From the NCBI GenBank assembly GCA_014526335.1, contig JACTAT010000010.1:1110290-1174289 (forward strand): DNA of 64,000 nt, given 5' to 3'. Origin of the DNA: Chrysaora quinquecirrha. Lineage: Eukaryota > Cnidaria > Scyphozoa > Semaeostomeae > Pelagiidae. Shown here one piece after another: positions 12,198 through 23,955 of the stretch (its first letter is position 1; the number at the start of each line of letters is the position of its first letter). The notes under the pieces are model-generated. The model was not told where the DNA came from. It ran no database searches and worked only from the letters and a program-made list of their open reading frames with translations. The position numbers and the translations under genes were made by a program.

Positions 12198-12460
12198 ATA
12201 GAGTTGAGAACGTACGGGTAACCATCGGGTAACCATACGGGTAACCATAATTCTATATGCTTTTTATATTGATGTAGCAATGGTAGCCACGGGTAACCAC
12301 GGGTAACCATAATATATAAAATGTATGTCTTATTCTCTTCAGATATTATGGTTACCTGTGGTTATCCGTGGTTACCCTTGCTAAATCCATAAAAATGCAT
12401 ATAGAATCATGGTTATTCGTATGGTTACCCGATGGTTACCCGTAAGTTCTCAGCTCTGTA
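12198..12460. mobile_element. Palindromic (foldback) MITE, ~260 bp
   Basis: The two halves are near-perfect reverse complements. The left arm opens ATAGAGTTGAGAACGTACGG and carries 'GGGTAACCAT' five times; the right arm ends with the complementary ...GGTTACCCGTAAGTTCTCAGCTCTGTA. Arms are about 115 bp around a ~25-bp centre near 12315-12340. No coding potential. TA is present at both ends, which would suit a Tc1/mariner-type MITE, but no longer target duplication is clear. Confidence 0.75.
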
Positions 12461-12745
12461 GAATGTTTGTATAGATATGATAATATTTATTATAATAATA
12501 ATAAAAACTTCTTTAAAGTTGGTAACATGGTACAGTAGTTTAAAAAAACTAATTTACACCAACTATTTACCTAATTACAATCTGCAATTAATCTTCTTAT
12601 AAATACTAAAATTAATAATTTGCTATTCACACTGCAAATTTGGGGGATGTTTAAAACGAGAAAATTGTAAAAATATGGCAGTTGCAATTTCGACCATCCC
12701 ATTTACGAATTAGATTTTTGAATTCATACAGAGATGTTGTCGTTT
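12461..12745. other. AT-rich spacer before Gypsy remnant
   Basis: A/T-rich DNA without a recognised feature. Confidence 0.4.
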
Positions 12746-12749
12746 TAAC

Positions 12750-14200
12750 TTGATCTCTGAGAGTGTTCCAGAGGATGTGTCATCTGATCTTCTTCAAGCT
12801 ACAGCTGTAGCTATGTCAGCACAGCACAATGGCCTAGTGCCCTGGATAATGTATCTACCCACCAATGCAAAAGCTGCTAAACTTGATCAGCAACCAGCCG
12901 GTTCAAATGGACTCGTGTTTACGACCATCACATCAAATGATGTCTTGCAAGCCCAACAGTCGGATTCCATTATCGCTCCTGTGCTGCGACTTAAAGCCAA
13001 GGGAGAAAAGACCTCCAAGGATGTAATCACACATGCAGCCCCTGGAGTCAGAATATTGATGCGGGATTGGGAGAAACTGCACATATCAGACGAAGGGCTT
13101 CTGTGTCGAAAGATCAGTGAAAACAATCAAATTGTGTTGCCAAAGAAGTTTCATCGTGTTATATATCAGAAATTACACAGTGAAATGGGTCATTTAAGCA
13201 GTGATCGTGTTATACAGTTAACAGTCCAACGCTTTTACTGGCCTTAAATGCGACAAGACAAATGAGACTCTCATTGCCAATCATTGTTCGTGCATCAAAC
13301 AAAAAAAGCCGCACATCCAAGGAAGAGCACCATTACAGAGTATGACCAACCAACCATTCGAACTTGTCTCAATAGACTTTCTTCACCTCGAAAAGAGTGC
13401 GGGAGATTATGAATACGTGCTGGTTATTATGGACAACTTCACAAGGTTCGCACAAACATATGCTACAAAGAAGAAATCGGCCAAGACTGTCGCTAATAAG
13501 ATATATAATGATTCTATCATACGATTTGGCTTCCCTGGCCGCCTCCATCATGACCAGGGAGGGGAGTTTGGGAATGAGCTGATGGCAAATCTTGAGGCAC
13601 TTTGTGGTGTGGGCCACTCACGAACAACACCATATCACCCACAAGGCAACGGCCAGGTTGAACGCTTCAACCAAACCTTGCTAGGCATGTTGAGAACACT
13701 TACAGAAAACAAGAAGTCTCGCTGGGCTGATAACCCAAACAAAGTTACACACGCTTACAATTGTACCAGGCACTCCAGTACAGGCTTTTTCTTACTCTTT
13801 GGACGTGACCCAAGGCTACCTGTTGATTTGATCTTTAAAACAGGTCGATCATGGAGTTCAACTAGGAGAGCAGATCACTCGGAATATGTGAAAAGGTGGA
13901 AAATAGCAATGACCGTTCAAAGTTTCACAAGCAAGAGCAAAGGACAGTTATGACCCTTGAGTACCATCAAGCATATTGCAAGATAATGATCGTGTACTAG
14001 TTCGCAACCTCAGAGAGCGTGGAGGGCCAGGAAAACTAAGAGCCCATTGGAAACAGGAAGTATAGACAAAGTTGTCCGACGTTTGAATGAAAGCAGTCCC
14101 GTTTACGAAGTTACTTCTCAGAAATATCTGAGTTCCCGAACACGTGTTTTGCATGGAAACTTGAACCTTCTACCCTACCCTGTAAAGAAGAGACGCTAAA
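12750..14200 (+). pseudogene. Ty3/Gypsy integrase region, broken (Gypsy 1)
   Basis: The frame at 12750-13247 ends in the zinc-binding lead-in (HSEMGHLSSDRVIQL..QRFYWP). After a stop, the integrase core runs at 13342-13953: FELVSIDFLHL (D), LHHDQGGEF (D), TPYHPQGNGQVERFN (E). After another shift the C-terminal part ([22 protein letters not shown]...TRVLHGNLNLLPYP) reaches about 14190. RT and RNase H are absent upstream, so this is a 3' fragment of pol. All three catalytic acids of the DDE core are kept. It is followed directly by a tandem repeat array. Confidence 0.85.
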
Positions 14201-14430
14201 TCATTCCAGAGTCTGCTCTCTTGTAAAGAAGCGACGTAAAATCGTCCCAGAGCCTGCTATTTTGTATAGATGCAACCTGAAAATCATTCCACAGAGCCGA
14301 CTCCCCTGTAACAAAGCGAGGTTAAATCACCCAAGAGCCTTCCACCCTGCAAAGAAGCGATGTAAAATTAGTCCAAAGGCAGCCCCTCCTCCCGTATAGA
14401 AGCAACGTTAAATTATCCTAGAGCATTCTA
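14173..14430. repeat. ~43-bp tandem array, left half
   Basis: Six imperfect units, each with 'TGTAAAGAAGCGACGTTAAA' followed by 'TCATCCCAGAGCCTTCTACC'-like sequence, spaced about 41-45 bp. The same unit resumes at 23028, so the array was once continuous and has been split by the LINE 2 block. Confidence 0.8.
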
Positions 14431-14440
14431 CCGCATTCTT

Positions 14441-15166
14441 ATGCTAGAGCATTCTTACCTAAATATCATTTCAGTAAGAAATAAGTTTGAAAATTTCACC
14501 TCTCTTGTTGGAGATCTTGTAGATATCCTTGCAAAAGTGGAAACAAAACTAGACGACTCTTTTCCTAAGGGACAGTTTATAAGTCCAGGTTTTAAACAAC
14601 CGTATCGCCTAGACATATCAGATAAATCTGGGGGTTTGCTTGTGTTTATTAAAGAACACATCATCTCTAGACGCCTGCATGGCTTGGAAATCAGTTCAGA
14701 TGTTCAAATCATACAAATAGAGCTAAACTTAAGGAACAAAAAATGGCTTCTACTGCCTATATGTAGACCGCCTAAACAGGACAGTGCATATTTTAAGGAA
14801 CATGTAGAAAGGGTGATTGATCTCCATTCCTCGACGTCAGTAGCAAATGTAGTGGTCCTTGGAGATTTTAATATGGAGATTGGCGATCAAGTTATGCACT
14901 CGATGATGGATGATCACAACCTTCATAGTCTAATCAAAACACCCACGTACTTTAAATCCAATAGAGGAAAATGTATAGATCTCATTCTAACTGATAACCA
15001 GCGTGGCTTCCTTGAGAGCCAAACATTTGAAACCGGTTTTAGTGATTTTTACCATCTTATTTACACTGTTCTTAGGACTGAATCTGTAAAATTGCCCCCT
15101 GAAAGGATTTCGTATAGGTGCTATAAAGGATTTAACGAGGAACTATACGAAGATTTCATGAACATA
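14441..15166 (+). pseudogene. LINE 2 endonuclease, 5' part
   Basis: Non-LTR AP-endonuclease fragment: SYLNIISVRNKFENFTSLVG, VETKLDDSFP (Glu), a CRPP motif where the family has YRPP, VVLGDFNMEIG (GDFN), RGKCIDLILTD and FSDFYHLI (the family's SDH reads SDF here). The frame then runs into the terminal inverted repeat of another element at 15167. The matching RT half lies at 21793-22720. The start codon is lost and the last His appears to be replaced. Confidence 0.8.
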
Positions 15167-16616
15167 AGAGGGTACTTCGGGGGTCCCAATACCGCAATAC
15201 CGCGCGAAAAAATCGCCGAATCCCGAATACCGAACAAAAAAGTTGCAAAATACCGCAAAATCCTGAAAACTAAAAATATCAGTATTGTTTATGCGATTAT
15301 GACACAGACCATCAGTGTATAAGAACTTGAATCCATCTGAAACGCACTTGTCCCATTTCTCCTATCACGGCCGGGCTCGAGGTCTCGATTAGTTAACTAA
15401 CTACTGAGATCCTAGCGACTGGCGCTAAAACATCAATTCACCTTCACCTTCATCTTTCGTGATTCCACAGACACAATTCCTTATTGGCTGTTCAGAGTTA
15501 GAATAAAATTCGGTTTAAACCGAATTGTGTTCCCATTGTATCCACCGGCAACGCTTCATAGAGGTAGCCCAGTTGCTAAAAAGATGACGCTCATTCTTGC
15601 ATTTTGGAAGTAATTCTTATTCAATTAGCTTGGGGATCGTAAACGTAAACAACACTGCCAAATTCAAGGACTAGCGATATTTTCTTCCTGGCTTTTTTTA
15701 TTAGAAACTTCGATCGTCACAAGGCTTGATTTCAGAGACTGGAAACCTTTTTTCATTTGAAAAAAAGTGCACCAGAAGAGCCAAACAGGGTACATACGAA
15801 ATACGAAGGGCTCATTCATGTGACTCAAAATCAAGACACGTACATTATTTGCAGTGCCCATCGGGTGCCGCCCTTAGATACTCCAACATCATGGGAAATA
15901 TAAAGGAATCCATCATTGAAGCACAAACTGTAAACATCACTGCAAACAGTTTAAAACGTCACTCGCTTCAAGGCATTGAACAGTTTTTTAATAAATATCT
16001 TTGTTTGCTGCATAAACGTTGCTGCTGTTTTGACAAACATAGCTACATTGTATGGCCGCGCCAAACGTTAAAGAGGGGTACTTCCACACAGGTCTTGTCA
16101 ATTTTGCCTTCGAACAGAAGCATTGAAGTCCGAGAGTCCAAAAAGTATCGCATGCGCGACAAAGCTTTTCCCACAATTGCCTGAATAACTTGAAGAAGTT
16201 CAGTAGTATAAAGACGGTGTCTTTACATAATTGATTCAGTGTGTGAGTCGGAAGCTGGCGGGATATCCAAGTGTAAGCATATGGTCTGGGGGCCGGATAG
16301 TCCCTCCCCCTTGGCTGGCCGAAGATTCACGGGAGAATAGCGATTTCCTGTAATGGGAACCACCGTAAGATGCGGCGCCTCAGCCACATTGCCTCGGCAT
16401 TGTGGATGCAAGTGGGGAGCATTCATCTCCAGCACTGAGCAATGTTTTTGCTTTCAACGCCATTTTGATTTACTACAAATAGACTCAATACATACACGAA
16501 ATGCATGACAGCAACTGCAACAACAGTGCCGCAAACAAACAAATTTACAAAATTCCAATTTGTGCAAGAATTTAATGCTGCAACGAAGGCACTTCGCGCA
16601 GCTCCGCAGCAACAAG

Positions 16617-16870
16617 TTACACTGATGCTACAGCTGGCGGTAAATGCGCCGACGGCGTACAGGACCCGGACCCCGACCCCAGAGATGTTCCTAATAAGGG
16701 GGGTCTGGGGGCATGCTCCCGCAGAAAATTTTTCAAAATACAACCTCGAGATTGGCCCAGATTGGCTTTTCTAGGCAGTTTTCTTTTAGAGGAGATTGTA
16801 CTAGGGGGCAACTTTTTGAAACTAGGTGGGCAATGATAGGGGCTAGGGGCATTTGCCCTCTAGCTTCCTA
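16617..16870. repeat. Dispersed repeat segment shared with 58380-58600
   Basis: This segment, which includes 'CTAATAAGGGGGGTCTGGGG', 'AGATTGGCTTTTCTAGGCAG' and 'GTACTAGGGGGCAAC', matches the reverse complement of about 58380-58600 (and its duplicate near 63540-63760) over roughly 220 bp with substitutions. It has no coding content. Confidence 0.65.
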
Positions 16871-16914
16871 GTTACTATGTTAAAGAGGCCTTGCTGTCTG
16901 CATATGTGTAACTT

Positions 16915-17172
16915 GTGCAGAAAATTGTTAAGTCGTGCAACCAAAATGTAAAATCGCGCAACAACATTGCAAAGTCGTGCAATGAAAATGTAAAGTTGTG
17001 CAACCAAATATAGCGTTGTGCCATTAACACGTGAAATCGCGCAACAAATTGCAAAAGTCGTGCAACCAAAATGAAATCACGCAGCCAAATTACAAAGTCG
17101 TGCAAGCAAAATGAAAAGTCGTGCAACAAAATGCTATGTCATGCAGTAAAAACATAGAATCGTGCACAAAAT
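16915..17172. repeat. ~20-bp minisatellite (AAGTCGTGCAACCAAAATG)
   Basis: About a dozen degenerate units of 'AAGTCGTGCAACCAAAATG' spaced 19-23 bp. The minus-strand reading through it (LHDF/LRDF repeats) is an artefact of the repeat. Confidence 0.8.
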
Positions 17173-17485
17173 ATAACAAATGTCAAAAGTCATGCTTCTG
17201 GCCGGTTTGGTGCGCCGAAACAATGGTTGAATTCACAATTCAATACATAAACCTTGGCTATCGTCATTTCGACTTCTTTTCATGTAGCTATTGGTCTCTG
17301 GTAAATTTAAGTTTCCCTTCAGCTATGGCTTTTTAACTGTTTCTTTAAAGGTTCGTAAAATACTAAATACCGCACCGTAAAACTTCAATACCGCAACACC
17401 GCAAGGATTTTCCGTCAATACCGCAATACCGCGCATATTTTACCCCCGATACCGCAGTACCGCAAACCCCGAAGTACCCTCTTAT

Positions 17486-18290
17486 AATACTGGAATGTTC
17501 ATCAAAGCTGTCGTCCACATCGGATTCTGAACTAGACGATTCGCCATCACTCGATTCATAGTCATGTTCTGATTGAGTCATTGGTAAATATTCCACAGGT
17601 TGTTTTTCTTTCGGTTGTTCTGTAGGAAGATTCTCGAGTACTGATGTAAGGCGGTCATGATGAACCACCTTTTCCTCTTTTCGTGGATTAATGATCTTAA
17701 AGTTCACCCCATTCCCATTCGGGAGCTTCTCGAGAACAGTCCATGGGCCATCACGGCGAGGGGCAAGTTTTCGATTTTCTCCTGTTTTGTAATGTTTTAC
17801 TTTTAACCACACTGATTGCCCGACTGCATAATCGTTGAATCGTATAGCTTGATTATATTGCTTCTGCATTTTCTCTTTACTTAATTCCAAGGTTTTGATA
17901 ACGTTAGCGAACACATCCTTCAATGCGCAAGAGACGTCATTTTTATAATCCGTAACCGATGACGAGTGTTTTTCACCTGAGTGCTGAACATCGAATAAAA
18001 CGTCTTGTGGGAGAACCGCAGACCTTCCGAAAACAACATCAAATGGTATGCATTGAGTAGCCTTACTCTCGCTTGAATTTAACGCAAAGATTGCGGCAGA
18101 ATTTGACGCCATTTTGCCTGGTTAAGCCGACGATGTAATAACACGGAACGTAATAGGTCTTTGACTGTTCGAATATTGCGCTCCGCAAAACCGTTGCCCT
18201 GGCTGTGGTAGGCGGATGATCGGCGTTTTTCGATGCCCAAAGAAGTACAAATATCATTCATCATTTGACCGTCCACATTTTATCCCTGAT
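17486..18290 (-). pseudogene. Gypsy 2 integrase, core and C-terminal part
   Basis: The core reads LTDQG then a stop then NVDGQMMNDIC (second Asp; stop at 18281-18283), followed by SSAYHSQGNGFAERNIRTVKD (catalytic Glu). A frame change near 18110 leads into the C-terminal region (FDVVFGRSAVLPQDVLF, VGQSVWLKVKHYKTGENRKL, GPWTVLEKLPNG...HHDRLT). The acidic Ser-rich tail ends in TIR-element sequence at 17482. The first core Asp lies in SLDI at the end of the preceding frame. Confidence 0.8.
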
Positions 18291-18437
18291 CCGTTAATAA
18301 ATATGAAGGGGTTCCATGAACATACACCCAGTTCTCTAGAAAGTCTGATCCTTTAGTGGTATGGCATTGATGTATTTGGAAAAAACATCACTTATAAGCA
18401 AAATGTACTGATTTCCTTTGTTATCTTTGGATAAGTA

Positions 18438-20180
18438 TCAGATGTCTAACGACACGAACTGCATAGGGGCATGAGGGACAAACATAGGAAGCAAGGGTGC
18501 TTTAGGAGGTCTTGTATCACATTTGGACTTCTGGCAAGTTTGACAGTTTGAAGTAAACGTACGAACGTAGTTAAACATATTTGTCCAATAAAAACGCTGT
18601 TTCAACAGTTTATGAATCTTATCTGCGCCAAAATAAGCTAAATGATAATACTCCGAAACAACCAGTTTTCGTAATGACAGAGGTAATACAACACGACCCG
18701 ATTTAGTCAGGATGCCATCCTCTATTCTCAACTGATGCTGGACTCGTTTTAATCGGTCCTGGGTTATCTGGTGGCCCATTTGGATATTAGTTATTGCATT
18801 CGAAATCACGGGATCTTGAGATTGAGCCTCTTGTAATTGTTCTTTGAAATTTTGACTTGAAGTGAAATTGGCATAAATTTTGTCTTCAAAAAGTTCCGCA
18901 GGTTGATTATGATTCGCACTTTTATTCCTTGACAATGCATCGGCTTTAACGTTCGCTTTTCCGGGAACGTATTTAACAGTATAATCAAATTCTTCGAGTT
19001 CGTTGATCCAACGACCAATTTTGCCACGAGTATCCTTTTGAGCCCGCATGAAAACGAGGGGATTGTGGTCCGAATTCAATACGAAGTTTGTGCCAGGCAG
19101 ATAAGCATGCCAATGACGAACGGCAAGAACGAGGGCGAACGCCTCCTTTGTTGTAGCTGACCAGTTTTGTTGAGACTTTGTTAAGGCCGTAGAAAAATAA
19201 GCCACTGGATGCAATTTTGCGTCCATCCCGTACTGCGATAATACTCCCCCGACGGCGAAATTGCTGGCGTCTACTTCAACGATGAACTGCTTGTCAAACG
19301 CGGGAAATTTCAGAACTGGATCCGAGCAAAGTTCGTTCTTAAGACGTATAAAGGCATTTTCACATGATTGGTTCCACGTGAATGGGACAGCATCGCTTGT
19401 GAGAGCATTTATTGGTTGGCTGATTTGAGCAAAATTTGGTATAAATGCACGGTAAAATCCGGCCAGGCCAAAGAATCCTTTTAGCTCCTTTTTCGTTGAA
19501 GGACGATGGTAATTCTTTATGGCTTCAGTTAATCTGGCTTGGGGTTGGATACCTTCTTTCGATAATTCGAAACCCAGAAAATCAACTTTCTCATGGGCAA
19601 AAACACATTTAGACAACTCTAATGATATACTAGAAGCACGGAGACGTTGGAAAATCTTATTTAAATTTACTAAATGTTTTTCAAACGTTTTGCTGAAGAT
19701 GACTATATCGTCCATATATGCTAAGATCCTATCCGATGGTAAGCCAGCAAGGGTAATGTTCATCATGCGCTGGTAAGAGGCTCCAGCATTGCAAAGCCCG
19801 TAAGGGGTGACATTGAATTCGTATTTCCCCCTTGGTACGGAAAAAGCAGTTTTTTCCTTATCTGATTCAGCAAGAGGCATCGACCAATGGGCCGATGCAG
19901 CATCAAGTGTTGACCAAAATGTAACCCCCTCCATGGAATCGATCACATCACGTATATGTGGTAAAGGATACGAATCCTTCTTTGTAGCTTGATTCAAGCC
20001 ACGAAAGTCACAAACAAAACGCATAGTATTATCTTTTTTTCTTCACCAAAATTTTTGGTGCGTTCCACAACGATGAAGACGGCCTTATGATATCATTGTC
20101 TAGCATTTCCTGCACTTGATTATTGACTTCAGTCGTCCACGATTGGGAATTCTTCTGGGTTTTGAGCGAACTGGCTGCGC
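18438..20180 (-). pseudogene. Gypsy 2 RT-RNase H-integrase N-terminus
   Basis: The open frame from 20024 shows RFVCDFRGLNQATKKDSYPLP, FWSTLDAASAHWSMPL, TPYGLCNAGASYQRMMN and LAYMDDIVIFS (YMDD). RNase H follows (FIVEVDASNFAVGGVLSQYG, NWSATTKEAFALVLAVRHWH, LNSDHNPL), then a PGKANVKADALSR segment and the HHCC-type zinc region (YYHLAYFGADKIHKLLKQRF...NCQTCQKSKC), ending MQFVSLDI. All polymerase and RNase H catalytic acids are visible. The upstream RT edge (20025-20180) is in another frame. Confidence 0.88.
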
Positions 20181-20191
20181 ATCGTTGGTTA

Positions 20192-21000
20192 TTATTCTAT
20201 GTTCCATCGTTGTGACCTTTGACGGTTTCTTGGGGTTAGAAGCAAAACATCTTTAAATTGCGTTATTAATTGGGTCAACTGTTTTGCTTCGTTGTTAGAA
20301 AGTTGACTTCCTTTCACTATACTAGCTTCAAAATTGCTTTTGAATGCGTCTTCATTTCCCATACAAGCAATAACCTCATCGGACATGATCAGGCTCCCAA
20401 CATGTTTGCGCGAGGTAAGAGTAACGGATTGTGGGTTAACATTTAATAACGTGATCTGAAACATCCTTTCAATATCAGGCATAACGCAACTGTGAGTTGC
20501 ATACACCCCAGAGTATCCTTGGATAGGGACAGGCTCGAAATCAGCAGTAATTAACGATAGCGATTTTTTACATTTAACAGAAACGGCGCATTCACTTCGA
20601 CCTTCAACAGAAATTTTATTTTGAAGTCTGACTTGTGCTTTGTCGTTAATTGTGGCGCTTTGGTACCAATTTGGTCCCATCCTAATGCGATTGTGTTGAA
20701 AATCAAACTAAATATTGTCGAATTTTGCTAGAAAATCCCGTCCAAGAATAACATTTATGTTAGACTTTTCATGAAGTCTTGACTGCGCATTCCACGGAAA
20801 GATATGTTTACGTTAACTGTTCCGATTATCTTCATGTTGTTACCGGAAGCATCAATCAATATATGCTCAGTTGGTTCTATTTTTAATTCTAACCCGAGTT
20901 TTTGAACACTGCCCAAATCCATAAGTGAACAACTAGCTCCCGTATCTAACAATACATTAGTAGGAGAACCTTCTAACTTTGGGTTTAAAACAGCCGACAA
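20192..21000 (-). pseudogene. Gypsy 2 protease and protease-RT linker
   Basis: The protease frame at 20755-21000 has VLLDTGASCSLMD (the Asp-Thr-Gly active site) and IIGTVNVNISF. The linker at 20192-20680 is in another frame and has no catalytic motif. It lies between the zinc-knuckle region and the RT of the same element. Confidence 0.75.
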
Positions 21001-21042
21001 TTTTTCGTTTACAGTGTTTTCAGATTCTTGCGGGCCATATAG

Positions 21043-21785
21043 TCATATACACTTTGGGCATGATTTATCCCAAGCGTCGTGCCCTCTATTGCCACAAGCT
21101 TGGCAATATCGAGTCAGACAATCGCGAAGTAAATGCTCGCTACTTTGGCATGACCGGCATTTCCTTTGAGGCGAATTTCTCTTTTTGAAACGTGTTTGGC
21201 CTATTAAATCGACTTTGCCCCCGTCTTCTACCTCTTGAATTTCTGAATCTGTTGTCGGAGAAATTGGCAAACGCTGTTTCTTCCCCCGCTTTGTTGTCAG
21301 CACAGTTGTTTCTTAGTGACACGGAATTCATCTTTTCAATCACCTTATCAGCTATGGCGTCAATCAGTGTCGGCTCACTGACATTCATGATGTCTTGGGT
21401 ATTTTCAGAATCAAAAGATTGGATTCCAGCCAACTGTAACCTAGTAGTTTCTGATGCTAAATCATTTATGTTCGATTGTTCGAAACTTGGTAAAGCTTTC
21501 AACGCTATCTGCATTTTGGGATGCACACCCCTCACAAAATAATCCTTCGCAATTGTTTTTCGAATTTCATCATCGAAGTCAGGATAGGCCAGTGTGACAA
21601 TTCCAACAACTTGTACGCAAAGGTTAAAGCAGACTCACCTTGTTTGCGTTTTCGGTTATTCAGTTCGACAATTGGAATGTCTCTATTCTGTTTTCCTTTT
21701 TCAAACTCTTTAAGCAATTCTTGCTGGATCTTCTTCGCATCTTTTTTGTCTTCGTCAGAGAGTCTCAAGTAAACATCGAAGAGAG
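21043..21785 (-). pseudogene. Gypsy 2 gag with zinc knuckles, 5'-truncated
   Basis: The gag helical region (LRLSDEDKKDAKKIQQELLK, ESALTFAYKLLEL) is shifted near 21535 to RGVHPKMQIALKALPSFEQ, then to a basic stretch and two knuckles (CRSCQSSEHLLRDC, CQACGNRGHDAWDKSC). The N-terminal gag is missing because the frame is cut at about 21785. Confidence 0.75.
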
Positions 21786-21792
21786 CAGAGGG

Positions 21793-22720
21793 TTAAGATA
21801 AACAGTACCTTTAGTAACTGAAAATGCACAGTATCTGGTGTTCCTCAAGGGTCAGTCCTAGGTCCTTTATTGTTTAATATATTTATCAACGACTTTGTGC
21901 TTGCTATACAGAGCTCCCATGTATGCAATTTTGCTAATGATAACACGGTGTTTGGACGTAGCAAAAATGTCGAGGAAGTAATTGCGTGTCTTGAATTTGA
22001 TATTGAAAATGCCATATCCTGGTTCAGGGAAAACAACATGGTAGCAAATCCGGATAAATTTCAACTGATGTTTCTGGGTCTCAAAGAAAGCAAAAAGTAC
22101 TGTCGTGACATAATGGAAACATTACAGTCAATACAGACGCAGTAAAACTCTTAGGAAATACGATTGATTCAAAGCTGAATTTCCGGGACCACGTAACGAA
22201 AATTTGTAAAAAAATGAACCAGAACATAGGGGCTTTTTCTTGGATCGCACGATAACTCGATGTGGATAAGGCCAAAATACTCTATCACGCATTTATTCTT
22301 TCAAACTTTAACTACTGCCCGTTAATTTGGATGTTTTTGGGAAAACTGCAAGCAACACCATCAACCGTTTGCACAAACGTGCACTGAGAGTTCTGTATAG
22401 GGACTATGATGCATCGTTTGAAGATCTCTTGAGAAGGTCAGGTGAGCTAACAATACACTGCAAAAATTTGCAAAAACTTATGCTTGAGATAGATAAATGC
22501 AAAAATTCTGCCTGCCCGTCCTTTCTATTTGAGTTCTTCACACCAAAGGACATTCCATATGACCTACGAACAAATAACCTCCTGCAGCTCCTTAAAACCA
22601 ATACATTCGTTTATGGGAACAATTCCCTATCATTTAGAGGAAGTATACTGTGGAACACGTTATCTGACACGACAAAAGCGGCCCACACCCCAAAACAATT
22701 AAAAAAATAATTAAGAGCTG
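21793..22720 (+). pseudogene. LINE 2 reverse transcriptase C-terminal half
   Basis: Begins inside the RT at VSGVPQGSVLGPLLFNIFIN; FANDNTVFG replaces the FADD box (second Asp is Asn). It continues with CLEFDIENAISWFRENNMVAN, then LLGNTIDSKLNFRDHVTKIC, a stop, and NTINRLHKRALRVLYRDYDAS through SLSFRGSILWNTLSD. It pairs with the endonuclease half at 14441-15166; the RT stretch between them is missing. Stops and one shift make it dead. Confidence 0.85.
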
Positions 22721-23027
22721 GAAAGCAGAAAATTGTTGTTGCAATATCTACAGATGATGTGTAGTTCCGGTGTCGTGAATGGAATTGGGCAATGGGCGGG
22801 GTTTTGCCTATGGTTTTTCGTTCTTAACAATATTCAAATCACGTATTGTTAATTCGTTTGTGTTCGGGATGCAGTTTCATTCGCGACATCGGCAAAACTA
22901 TTAGCTATACCCTAAGTTTTAATGATTTAGAATAAGTATTTTAAATAGTTGGCATTTATTAGTTTCTTTTAAACTATCACCGTTACCAACTGTAAATAAA
23001 TAAATTATTATTATTTTTATTATATAC
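22721..23027 (+). other. LINE 2 3' UTR and tail
   Basis: A/T-rich 3' UTR ending in 'TAAATAAATAAATTATTATTAT'-type short repeats (about 22994-23023), a usual LINE 3' end. The ~43-bp tandem array resumes immediately after. Confidence 0.65.
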
Positions 23028-23205
23028 CGTGTATAGAGGCGACGTTAAATCATCCCAGAGCCTTCTAACTCGTAAAGAAGCGACGTTAAATCATCAAAGA
23101 GCTTTCTAGTGTGCAACGAAGCAGCTTTAAATCGTCCCAGAGCGGTCTACCCTGTAAAGTGGCGACGTTAAATAATCTTGGAGCCTTCTACCCTATAAAT
23201 GTGTT
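23028..23205. repeat. ~43-bp tandem array, right half
   Basis: Four to five units of the same 'TAAAGAAGCGACGTTAAATC' repeat as at 14173-14430. This is the second half of the array split by LINE 2. Confidence 0.8.
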
Positions 23206-23955
23206 CACCTATCTCCAAGCAATTAATATCTTCCTTTAAGAACTGGAGCAATCCGGTAAGCGCTATCACTTCTGCCATGGAAATTGATTTAGGCCTTCTT
23301 AGATGATCTGTCGAGTTTCGAGCTTAGTTTTCGCAAACTAAATAAGCCAAGCATTCATTCAGATAAAGCATCTGGGAGGAAAAATGGATTTTTTGATGTT
23401 GTTTGTACATGGGGTAGACATACCCTAAACTTTCCTTATCCCGACACTAAGTCGTGCAAGACATTATTCTCAATTATTTTCGTGATGCAATATAAATATT
23501 CAAAGCATTCCGACCTAAGTTAGCCTTTGTTGTACGACCCCGTACGAGCCCCCCCCGTCCAAAACGCTAGAAGTGTTGGCAAGGCTTCTTATTTACATTA
23601 ATGAGATAATTGCGACATGTCTGCCCTGCGGCTCGACTTTCATCTACTGTCTGCATTCTTGAACTTTGAAGGAAGATGCAAGGAGGCAGGGTTTTCTTGA
23701 TACTCAAAAAGACAATATTCGAAATTATTAATATAAAGTTTACTGTTATTTCAATTCAGGAGACCAAGAGGAAGATTTTCGTATAAATTTTGTCACATTT
23801 TTGTCAACATATGTCCCTTAATTTTCATATTCCAGTTGACGATTCCACTCAACTCCAGCACTCCCATGATTTAAAGATTTTTCATCAAAAAAAAACCCGC
23901 GTCTGGAAGCTCTCTTGGTCCAATTGTTTAGATCGCGATAGTAATTTCATGAAAA
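23206..23955. other. Unassigned spacer
   Basis: No gene or repeat family recognised. Confidence 0.4.

Larger units (their letters stand above)
15167..17482. mobile_element. TIR element with TA target site, non-autonomous, 2.3 kb
   Basis: A perfect 16-bp inverted repeat (AGAGGGTACTTCGGGG) bounds the element and TA flanks both ends. Next to each end are clusters of 'ATACCGC' words, partly in direct orientation at both ends (CAATACCGCAATACCGCGC near 15188 and 17418). No transposase is seen inside; the open frames at 15726-16184 and 16423-16811 have no motif. A perfect 20-bp palindrome (AATTCGGTTTAAACCGAATT) lies near 15508. TA flanks suggest Tc1/mariner-type mobilisation. It sits precisely between LINE 2 and Gypsy 2. 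Confidence 0.65.
17486..21785 (-). mobile_element. Ty3/Gypsy retrotransposon fragment without visible LTRs (Gypsy 2)
   Basis: Minus-strand order is gag, zinc knuckles, protease, RT, RNase H, integrase. The left end is cut at the TIR element (17482) and the right end in mid-gag at about 21785, where LINE 2 RT sequence begins. No LTR is seen on either side, so this is not a simple complete insertion. Several stops and shifts interrupt the frames. Confidence 0.85.

Noticed and set aside
14173..14430. Regularly spaced repeats, CRISPR-like at first sight
   Set aside because: Units are degenerate and contiguous, without unique spacers; surrounding DNA is eukaryotic.
15726..16184. 152-codon + frame in the TIR element
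   Set aside because: No motif, biased composition; no reason to prefer it to chance.
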